Shown piece by piece: positions 51,076 to 61,312 of a stretch of 64,000 nucleotides of DNA. The translations under genes were made by a program, and so were the position numbers. The stretch lies in assembly GCA_037975125.1 (NCBI GenBank), contig CM075857.1:68589899-68653898 (forward strand). Direction: 5' to 3'. The notes under the pieces were generated by a model. The model saw nothing but the letters and a program-made list of their open reading frames with translations, did not search any database and was not told the DNA's origin. Positions within the stretch are counted from its first letter, which is position 1. The number at the start of each line of letters is the position of its first letter. The DNA comes from Latrodectus hesperus (lineage: Eukaryota; Arthropoda; Arachnida; Araneae; Theridiidae).

Positions 51076-54000
51076 TTTATTATAATAATGTATATGAAAT
51101 TATCTAATAGAAAAAAGTAGGGAATTTATATCAAATTTTTCAATTTTTTGTAAAATATTTTAGCACAAATATTGTAGAAATGTTTTATTAAATATCTATA
51201 ACATTAATAATTTATTTTCTTAATGAAACTATGGACAATGTTTTCTATTATTAATATCTAATATTTAATAATCTAAAAATAAAAATGCTAAGTGAGCCTA
51301 TAAGTGAGAAATTATTACCTATAATTTCGGCATGGAATTCTAGAACATAAATAAGTTAAATATATTAATTATATAATCATGTCACTTTTAAAGATAACTT
51401 TAAGACCATGGGCTTAAAAAGAAGTACAAAAGAGAAATTTTTATCCAGTAATAAAAACTTTTCTCATACCTGATATTTAAAGATAACTCTTCAAATTTAT
51501 ATACGAGAGTACTTACGTAGAAAAATTGAGGGAAATTATAAGATAAAAAAGAAAATGTCATGGTAAAAATTTAAATTTTTTTTATTGTAATTTAAACATA
51601 TAAATTTTTCGTATTAATTGAATAAGTTATTGATTATTATATCATATCTAACTTTATACCATCAAAATATTTTAATAATTTTTCATATTAAATATGATAT
51701 TTTACCATATAAAAATAAATGTATTCACAATTAATTCATCTAAGAGCAAAAAATTTTTGATGCATATAACACCATTAAGTTTTTACAGTTACCTTTCCAT
51801 ATAAATATCGTAATATTAAGTGTCTTGCATCATATAACGTGAGATGGCAAACATCTAAAAATTTTTTTAAAGTTTTTGAATTTCAGTATAAAAGCATAAA
51901 ATTGAATTTTTTTCAAAATCAATTATAGGAAAATAGAGGATTTTTTTCTGCAATGATATTAGATTGTAGTTAGCCAAAAACTTATAACAAAAGAAATCAA
52001 TGTTATTTTTTTTAACAATCTTGATGTCCAATTTTTTATAAAAATATTTCCTAATGTATTGTTATAATAATGTGAAGTATGATGTAATCTATACGGTGTT
52101 TGATTAAACATTTAGAAGCACATAAGGTGCACACTAACGAGATGATTCAGAGTTGAAGTATTTGCATTTACAATAGATTATTTATTTAATTATAAAAATG
52201 AAATAAGTAAAAAAATTTCAGTTACAAATTGAAACTGCATGAATGAAACTATATTTGTTTTAAATAAATATAGAAAATTGCACAAGTAGAAAGTAAGCAT
52301 TTTTAATTTATGAAGATGAAAATATTCCTTAATTAATTTACCATTCAAAACTTTGAATAAAATAAGTTTAACTGTTCTCGACACAACACTCTTTTCAATA
52401 ATTTTTTCATTCGAATGGAACTTTATTTCCTAATATCTAAAATTGATAAATCATCTTTCAAGACTTAATATTCCAAATTTGATTAATAAGAACGATTTCA
52501 AAAAAACAATTTTCTGATTAGTATTGAGAATGACAGCATAAAAAAAAGCTTTATTTTTTAAAATCTAATCAAATAGTAGTCTTTTTATAACTGCATTTTA
52601 TATGATAAATTTATGCAAACTTAATGAATGACCTTGAAAATTATGATAGCTTAGTAAATAACAAATTCACATTAATATTATAACTTTTTTTTGATAAATT
52701 TTACATATTATATGATACGTGACAAAATATCATTGTACATAAAAACGCCACTTTGTCGGAAATATATATACACTCTATAAAACACAGTAAGTGTTTAGAA
52801 AGATATATATAATAACAACACTTTTTAATAATGATCAAAAACTAATAAAATAAATTGAAAAATAAAAACAAAATTTATATCTTTTATATTTTATGATAAT
52901 GTATAGTTTTAGTTTAATATAAATATGTTAAAAATATTAACATATAAATAATATGATTTATAATTTATTGAAATAAAAATTATCAGTGAGTTAAAATACA
53001 TCGAACAATTTAAAGATTAATTGCAAACGTTTCAACAATCATCCAAATATACTTAAATGCTTTATTTAAATAAGATAATGGATTTATGAGGATTGTTTTT
53101 ATATAGTTCTGCTTATTAAAACATTTTTAAAAATAATTCATTGCAATTTATGAAAATACTCAATCCTTAAAAAGTGTTGATAAAATGTTGCATTATTTAA
53201 ATTAATTCTAAGTGTGAAAATATTAAAAAACAAATTTATATTATATACGATAAAATGAATCTGAATATTTAGCAATTAGCCCAACAAAAACATTAATTAC
53301 TAAAAAATAATCAATAAAATTCTGTTTTGCTGAAGAAACTGATTTATGGAATAAAAGAACAGAAATTTTCATCTAATGATTAATCAAGAAAAACAGAGTG
53401 TAGACTTAATGAAAAATTATATTATATTAACATGCAAGAAAATTAAAATACAAATTTTTATTTGAGGTAAATTAAAGCATACTAAATTTTTTTAGAAGTA
53501 TTACCTGATAAAGAATAAACATCTTTAAGGATCTGAAAATTCAATGCAAATTAAGGAAACATTTTTTTGATAAAAAATTAATGTCTCTCCCAGTACTTCT
53601 CTTCTTTCAATAATTGAATTAGTAAGTAATTATTAAACATATGAATCAATAATAATAATTCCATGATGAAATGATGTTTGCAAACAAAAGATGTTTACAG
53701 AAAAAATTTCCTACAATTAGTATAAATAATTATTGTTTCATTCTTAAACTATATAATAGCTGTCTTACACCCTTTACAATATGTGAATATTTTACATTGA
53801 TGAAATAAACTAAATACTTATTCAAATAATAATTATGTTTCATAGTTATAGTTATCTTAATTATGTGTTAATTTAACACTTGCATAGTAATTTTAAAATC
53901 ATATAATGAATTTTCAAAATAAAATCACTTATTTTTTTATATATAAATAAATAGAAGACAATACATAATTCCAAACATTTTGTCATCGCATTTAGCACAT

Positions 54001-54161
54001 GAATCAAAAAGTATTAAAACTGCTTTTCTATTTGTAGTTTACCTGTCAATTTAAATTTAATTTCTAACAAAGTGGAAGACTTAAATAATGTGCTATCAGG
54101 AAGTTTACCCCATGATTTATACTAGAGATAGAATGACAAATTCAAATAAAAACCAAATGAA
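51076..54161. other. AT-rich stretch, presumed start of KCNQ intron 1
   Basis: No second KCNQ exon, repeat or structured element was seen in these 3 kb immediately downstream of the exon 1 donor on the minus strand. Confidence 0.6.
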
Positions 54162-54167
54162 ACTTAC
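54162..54167 (-). other. 5' splice donor of KCNQ intron 1
   Basis: On the minus strand the sequence is CT|GTAAGT, a perfect consensus donor. Without splicing, the frame would terminate at once (CTG TAA), which supports use of the site. The intron runs leftward from here. I saw no acceptor followed by an S1-S2 coding stretch in the window, so intron 1 may exceed the 54 kb available, but short exons could have been missed by eye. Confidence 0.8.
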
Positions 54168-54538
54168 AGTGCCAGATGGTAGGTGATAGCCTTGTAACCA
54201 CGTGGTCTTTCTAAAAAGTTGTTTACGTATTGTTGTTTTTTTCGGCAGGCAGCCTCCTTTTGCCTGCGCTCCTTGCCCTGACTTCCTTTGAGAAGGCTTT
54301 CCTGGGCACTGCAGGAGGAGACCCTCCTTTTAAAATTACCCTCCTCTTCCCTTTCGTTAGGATCCTCACGGCACCTTTTCCTTTTGGCATCAAATTTACC
54401 CCCTAAATCAAAGAGTTCTATAAAGGCCACTCGAATTTCGCCTCCACCGCCACCCCCACTGTCCGAGTAACCGGACCTTTGGCTGGAAAGGCCGGACATC
54501 TGTACGCACGACTGTTCCTTGCATGGTCTCCGGCTCAT
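54168..54538 (-). CDS. KCNQ: KCNQ/Kv7 voltage-gated potassium channel, first coding exon
   Basis: Seen: an open frame of 123 codons plus 2 nt, starting at the first ATG (54538) after an in-frame TGA (54550-54548). The final stretch reads YVNNFLERPRGYKAITYHLA (residues 104-123), matching the KCNQ family signature NFLERPxGW...YH just before S1. Residues 35-42 (IRVAFIEL) resemble the conserved N-terminal KVGFVGL-type motif of vertebrate KCNQ2-5. Between them lie a six-glycine run (28-33) and a basic/acidic low-complexity stretch. The exon ends as ...GCACT followed by GTAAGT (54167-54162), a phase-2 donor. From memory, vertebrate KCNQ1 exon 1 (386 nt) ends at the same place and phase. Known role: KCNQ channels are tetrameric plasma-membrane K+ channels carrying M-type slow currents. 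This exon encodes only the cytoplasmic N-terminus up to the edge of S1; voltage sensor, pore and C-terminal calmodulin-binding parts must lie further left. GC content is far above the surroundings. Confidence 0.86.
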
Positions 54539-54930
54539 CCAGCCTAATCATCGTCCACACCGGACTCCACGATGCCGCCGCTCATTTTGTTTTTCCTACC
54601 CACCCCGGCGCTCATCACCATAGCGAAAAGGAGTTCCCCTTTTCCTTTTTGTGCCAAAACAACACCACAGATACCATGTCTTACCTCCAGGGGTCGCCCC
54701 GATCGTGGTTTCGAGCAACTTTTTTTTCTCCCCTTGGGCGGAAAGGAGCCGTTTTCCGACTTCTCAGTTTCGTTTTTGACTTTCCAGTGTTCTTCCTATC
54801 TTCGCGAACGAAAGACTTCAGATTGAATGATGGGTAAGAATTGAAATGAGTCACGTGATTTATACCGCGATAGACAGAAAGGGGAGTTTCCTCTCAAAAT
54901 AACTTGACGCCCAGGGATGGGTGGAAGACA
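54539..54930 (-). promoter_or_regulatory. GC-rich 5' UTR and candidate promoter of KCNQ
   Basis: A strip of about 390 bp upstream of the KCNQ start codon is GC-rich and contains many CpG dinucleotides, in contrast to the AT-rich DNA on both sides. On the minus strand it holds TATAAATC (TATAAA at 54864-54859), directly followed by a CACGTG E-box (54857-54852) and, 36 nt from the TATA T to the putative +1 A, an Inr-like TCATTC (54830-54825). That would give a 5' UTR of roughly 290 nt. Spacing is slightly longer than the usual 30-31 nt, so core-promoter assignment is tentative. Plus-strand open frames here lack protein-like features and are read as chance. Confidence 0.4.
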
Positions 54931-57900
54931 CAGATAATAAACTCCTTCATATGATACGCAGAAATTAAATAAGGAACATTACTGTAAGAAAAATACCAAA
55001 AGACCAACACAACGAAGTACTGTGTTATTATAGAAATTAATTTTAAAAATTAATGTAATAACTATTATATATATTTAGTTGAATTATGTTGTCTTAAAAT
55101 TTATATCCCCTGGTATATTTCATACAGAAATACAAAAAACTTTATTTGAAATAATTTTCTAATAGTACTAAGAGTAATAAAAAAGGGAATTCTCCTTAAA
55201 AGGATTAATTTTTTATAGGAAATTTCAAACTATAAACAAAGGGAAAAACTAATTAATATTAAAATTAATGTTTAATTTCATTGAAGCATTGCAAAGAACT
55301 TAACTTGATAGGAAGAGTATTTTGATTTTGTAGCACCTAAATTATCCCCTTTTAATTTCCTTAGATCCTTTTAAATACTTCTTACATTTATGGATACATT
55401 TTAACAGAACAAAGATCATTTTTATCCCTGAAGTAACAACGGTTTTATTTTCAGTCAAATTATTTTTTCCAAGTGTCTTAAATTTTGAATATTAATGACT
55501 GATTTTAGGGCTTATTTGTAATTTTGTATATTTAACCCATATACAAAATGAAGGAAATAATATTTCATTTCAAAAATATCTTCTTTGTATTAGAATATTT
55601 CATTTGGCTTATAGATTTATCCAAAGCAGACATTTACATTTAATTCTATAACTACAAAATCCATAAATTATATCATTTAAATCTGAAAATGTGCTCAGCA
55701 TTAATCTTAATTTTTCATATGTAACAATGAAAACATTTTGAGTAAAGTCTAAAAAAATTTGTATTTAAATTGTCAAATTTTTTTAACAGTATAGTTGTAA
55801 TTTATTTTCTTTAGTTAATCAAAGCATTCGAATAAAATTGCAAAATTAATATCATTAAGAGTTTGATCATTTTTCAGATTTATTTTATGATAAAGCTACA
55901 AATAAACCTGCGAAATAAAGTTACGCACAAAAGGGTAAAACGTTATTAATGCAATTACGTTAACGATATTCTAAAAACATTAATCACATATTACCAAAAA
56001 ATAATATTTTTAGTAAAATACATTATAACACAATAAGAGTATGCAAACTTTCATCTTGCTACGAAACTAAAACGCTTTTTTGAATATTCTATGAAAAGTA
56101 TTCATTAAAATATTGAAAAATGGGAATAAAAGATGTTTAGTTTTAAGTAAGAACTTTTTATTAAAGTTATTTTTTCTTTAAATTTTTACTTTATAATTTT
56201 TAAAGACAACTGTATCTTCTAATCGTTTGCCAGGCATTCAATTGAATTTTTACACTTTATACTGTACATCATACACAGTCAAAATATTTCATAATGTTAT
56301 AACCGGAAACCGGAAATGTTCCTTAACTTCACTTAATCAAACTACTAGATTACTATGTGAACAGTTTGGTTTTGTTTTTCGCTCAACGGTCATTTTTTGC
56401 ACATGAGGGCTAATTAGACAGAGACCTACGGTTTCAAAGTGTATTCCGAACCACTACAAACATCCATACCCAAGGTGGGATTCGAACCCACGAACTGTTG
56501 AACCGAAGGCAAGAGCGCTAACCATTCGGTTGCCAGTTCGGCTACTATGTGAACAGATTAATGTTTCCTCAATACAGTTTTTTGGAGTAGATATTTGTGA
56601 GATTTTTAGATTCTTTCAATCATATCACGATAATACGGCACACAATTTCGAAAAGTCGTTTTGAAAAGATATTATATTGTTAAGTTCAAAAGGCCTTTAA
56701 AATTAGTTCAGCATTAAATATGTGTAAATCTCTTTGTATAAGCAGAATTAAATTTTAAGTGCATTTAGTCAGAAAGAATTTACGAGAAAATATATGCCTC
56801 TTTTATTCCTCCTAATCTTCGTACCTTTAGCAGCTCTTATAACATTAGATATAAACACGAACGAAAAAAAATTTTTTTTATATTTTTCCTGATAATGAAA
56901 GAATTGTGTTTTACCACATGGGTATTTAAGCTGGCAGGATTGTAGAAATTCATAGGTTTTTTATTTTGTGCAGAAAAAGCATCACCTGATTTTTTTAAAC
57001 TTGAAATAATTTACACAGTGAACACATAATTAATATTTGATTTGTGCAAATTTGATATTCTTTCATATGACTTATAAAAAATAATCTTTCAAGGAAAACT
57101 ATTGCGATCTTGCTTGTCTTTTTTACTTTGTATCATTTGCTGCGCTACAAATATTTAAAAATTAAATTATGTATCTGTAATTTAAATATAATTTAGATGA
57201 AAAAGGAATGCTTTATGATTGAGTTTACATTAAATTTACAGTATATTTGTAAATGTGCTTAAATTTATTTTAAAGAAAATTCATTAAGCATTTAAAAGAT
57301 TCTTTAAACTATTTGAATTTTGAACGGTCATTTTCAACAGAAGAATGTGAAATTTTTGCAGTTAAATATTATAGCATTCTAATAAATATTATAGCAAAAA
57401 AGCATTTTGGAATCTGAATTTGTATATGTTATGTAAGGATTTATAGTTGTTTAATAAGCCTCGATTCATTTTAATAATCTTGGTAACAATAATAAGAATA
57501 TTAATTTCGATCTTATTGTATTGGAAAATATGAAATAATAGATCAGTATTTAATACAATTGTTTTAATATTTTGGATAAAATTAATAAAATATAGGCTTA
57601 TGAAATTCTATTAACAAGTTTTTCTGACAATCGCAAATTGCTTTGTAAGATGATAAAATTCATTCATACCATTAAAGTTTGTAAATCAAAAAGCTGAATT
57701 TATTGAAAAAATTAAATAAAACTATAGATTTAGTAATCGAAGAATACTGTTTGTGTCATTATAAAAATAACTTTTAAGTTAAAACTATTTTCAGTGTAAA
57801 TTTAATGCAATTTTAAAGCTCATTTATATTAATTTTATTAATAATACAAGTGTTAAATTTAGTCCAAAATATTGGTATTACTGCTAGCAATAATAGCTCA

Positions 57901-60469
57901 GATGTATTTAATAATCTCGAATGAATAGCGAACAATGGTTTCCAAACTGAGTGTGATACATCATGATAAATTGCAAAAACAAGGAGATATTTAAATAAAA
58001 TGTGTTAAAAATACACATTTTACAAAAGTATGCATCAAATCATAATGTATTAGTTTTTTCTCGTTTAAAGTTAGCATCACAGGTACAGAAGACTTAAAAC
58101 AGCTACGGTATTACAACAAGAAAAATAATAGTTATTAAAGAATGTGAAAATTAAATGTGATACACACAAAAAGTAACAATCCATACCGATACTTTTAGTG
58201 CTGCCTATCTGCTTTAACAGCTATAGTAGAAATTGTGTTTTACTTTTCTTATCTATTCTGCTTACTGAAATCTTCCTCATAACAATATTCGCAAAATTTT
58301 TTACGCGCTTTACTGATAACAACGTAATGATTAATATTGTCACCCTTAATCATACTATTGCAAACCTGACAAGACTACTGTAAAACTTAATCATAGATAT
58401 GGTAATATTATAGCTTTCTATGGAACAGTTGCTATCATAATTAACACAAAAGGACATATCTGGTCACAAGTGTACAAGTCAAAAAATAACTGTCAATTAA
58501 GGTACCTGAAAATAACGTAATATTGTAATGATAAAATACTTGTTCAGTTGTCATTGCTCTAAGGTTAGTCAAATTCTGAAAACTTCTTAGCATAACCAGC
58601 AGGAGCAATACTAGTTTTAGGTCTTTGTGATGCAAATCATCACGAAGGATAATATTCAAGAATGTTAAGTTACAGATGTCATAGGAGCTATTGATGTCAC
58701 GATTGACTTCAGATACCTTCTGGGGAAGGACTTTTTTGTGTTAATATAACATTATCATTTTTATAAAATTCAATGTTCAATGTGACATCAAACTAAAAAC
58801 TGAGTCGTGTAATTTTAACTTTTATGCACTCGGCAGATTGTTTATTTTTTATATAAATACTAAAATTATGTAAGTAAGTCATTGTCCCAGTATTAATGAC
58901 TAAAATGTTTGGACAAATTTGTCGTTCAATGTCTGTAATCTATGTAGATTTTGATCATCAGAATTTTTTTTTAATTTTCATAAGATGAAGTTTACAAATA
59001 CAGGGAGGTGGCGTGGAATGAAAGAAATTAGGGATATAATTTCTTCAGAAACTCTGTAGTATGAATTTGTTAATTCTGTACATATATAGCATTGTTTTTT
59101 TATACTTTTTGAGTCTTCTAATAATGCTTTGGTTTGCAAAATCAGGCATTTTAAAGAATAATTATGATCGAAACTTTATTGTTTCGCGCGTTTTTCTTAA
59201 CCTCTTGTTTAGTTGGACTGATAATAGAATATAGATTTTTTCAAGGAAAGCCACTTTTATTTCAATAGATAACAAAAATATTAGAAATTAAACAAGCTGA
59301 AGTAAATTGAGTTTAAAATTTATTAAAAACGTGATTTCTACTAAAAAAGGGCATTACCTGAAATTATAAAGGCTAAAAATAAATTTTTCCTATGCCTATT
59401 TTTCATTTTAAGATGTTTTGCTATTTTCATTCTCAAGTTGGTTGAAGATTGGGAAAGATAATCAAGTTTTTCTTCTAGTGATAGAATGTTTATAAATACT
59501 GTATACTATACATGTGAATTTTTTCTAGACAAAATTATGGGAATGTTAAACCTAACAGATGAATGTAGCAATGTATGCACCGGAAAAGGATTACAATATT
59601 CAGCTAATGTGAAGCAAAATTATTTATTTTTTCAAAGTATAAGATTTATGTATGTGTAAATAAAAACAACTCATTGTAGTAAATCATCCATATTAAAAAT
59701 ATTTGCAGTAATCCTATTTTAATGTTAAATTTTCTATTTGATTTACCTGTAAAAAGACTACAGGAATAAACCATTAATTTAAAAGGTATATTTTAAAACT
59801 GAGAAAAACGAATTCTATTATTTAAATTTTAATGCAGGTAATATTAATAACATTCCATTAAAATTAACACATGAAATATTATGCTAGTTCTAAGGTTTGA
59901 GATAATAGTGAATAGGAATGGAAAACTAATTAAAGCTTTATCTTTTATAAATATTACATTAATTAGTTTGTTTTATTGTTTGGTCATAAAAATAAATGAA
60001 TTTTCAAGCGACTATTTCACTAATTCAAGATTTCACTTATATGCTCAAAATAAAAACTATGTACTTTAATTTTTAGCTATGAGACTAAGGAGAATATGAA
60101 ATCAGGAATAATAGTTTGAACATATTAATATACGATTTAAATTAATTTTTTGCTATTCAATTTTCAAAATATATGCAATTAGTTATAAATCTTATAATAG
60201 TAACTATAAAGATAGTATTAAGACATGTTGTAATTTTAAATTAGTCATTTTCTTAAAACAAAATTATTTTAATGGTTAGGAAATAAGAGTTTATCTTTGA
60301 ATGAGGGATTACTTAAATTACTACAGATAAAAACCAAAATTTGAAACCAATTATTTATAACAGTGACTAATCTAAGGACAAAATGAGTGATGCACCCCAA
60401 TTACTTTAAGGAAATGTAAATTTAGAAAATCAATTTTTATTTATTTTGTGACAACATTATAAAAAGAAC
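54931..60469. other. AT-rich sequence upstream of KCNQ
   Basis: Apart from SINE copy 2 (56365-56542) no element is supported. 58080-58740 is slightly GC-richer and has a short minus-strand frame with a CEYCYEE motif, too little to assign to a transposase. Confidence 0.6.
56365..56542 (-). mobile_element. tRNA-derived SINE, copy 2
   Basis: A 178-bp minus-strand copy of the same family (starts GCCGAACTGGCAACC at 56542). Its B-box is the perfect GGGTTCGAATCC (56489-56478 on the minus strand), and it ends in an A/C-rich tail. It is bounded by identical 14-bp duplications TACTATGTGAACAG (56351-56364 and 56543-56556). It lies about 1.8 kb upstream of the KCNQ start codon, on the same strand as the gene. 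Its perfect duplication and better B-box suggest it is younger than copy 1. The retroposition machinery would come from a partner LINE; nothing shows which one. Confidence 0.9.
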
Positions 60470-60880
60470 CTAGAATTTTCTTGAATCAGTGCAAATGATT
60501 CAGAAAGAGGCAACATGTAAGAGCTGTGGAATTTTCTTGAATGTCAAAGGTCGTAGTAGTGCTACGGAAACTGTAGTTTTGTAATTTTAATAACCTTTTC
60601 TGAGATAGAATGAGCTGTCACTTCAAGGCGATTAATCAATGTACTCATTAAGCACTTCCGATATTTTCTTCTGACCACCCACTATTGATCTAAGGTCTTC
60701 GCTTGTTTAGAAGGACAATAGGAAGTCGGATGGGAAACTATGTGGATAAAGCGATTTCGTTGTTAGACGCATTGTTTGAATATTTGCGTTAATTGCAGCT
60801 GTGAAAGGTTTTGATCCTGTAGTTAATGAGATTGACATTTCCATTTGCTTAATGTTGATGAATTAAATTTTTGTAATGAA
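60470..60880. other. GC-shifted non-coding patch upstream of KCNQ
   Basis: About 400 bp at roughly 40% GC without an open frame. It includes a small stem CTACGGAAACTGTAG (60561-60575), a phrase partly shared with 21085-21100, and AATTTTCTTGAAT twice (about 60475 and 60531). Could be an old repeat or a conserved regulatory element. Confidence 0.35.
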
Positions 60881-61097
60881 TTATTATTTTTAACAATACA
60901 GCTGTTGTTTCGAAGATTATGAAACTATACTTTCACTTATTATGATTTCTATTATATGTGCTGCAATAAATTAAATCCCTGAATTAAATAGTTTAGCTAT
61001 GAAAATGATTATTGAAAGTGTATCAATATTATCCTTATCCTATCAATATTATCCTAGCGTGTGATTTTTACCAAAAAGCTTGAAATATACTTAAGCT

Positions 61098-61312
61098 CTT
61101 TCTCTCTCACACACACTCATTCTCTCACGCTCACTCTCACACGTTTTCTCTCTCACACACTCACTCTCTGTCACACACACGCATTCTATCTGTCGCACAC
61201 ACGCAATTTCTCTCTCACAAATGCGCATACTCTGTGTCACACACTCACTCACTCACTCTCATGCTCTCTCCCTCTCACTCACACGTTTTCTCTCACACAC
61301 GCACTCTCTCTT
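61098..61312. repeat. CT/CA-rich low-complexity tract, about 215 bp
   Basis: Mixed (CT)n, (CA)n and CACTCACT units with interspersed CACACG and CACGTTTTCTCTC blocks; one strand is almost purely pyrimidine plus A. The plus-strand frame made of repeated Ser-Leu-Thr-His is a product of the repeat. Confidence 0.95.

Noticed and set aside
54288..54837. Plus-strand frames in the GC island
   Set aside because: They overlap the KCNQ exon and its upstream region in antisense, with Pro/Ser-rich composition from GC-rich DNA; the minus-strand KCNQ match explains the island.
58198..58740. Possible PiggyBac-like C-terminus (minus-strand CEYCYEE motif)
   Set aside because: Only two cysteines in a short broken frame, with no DDD-domain block nearby; too weak to call.
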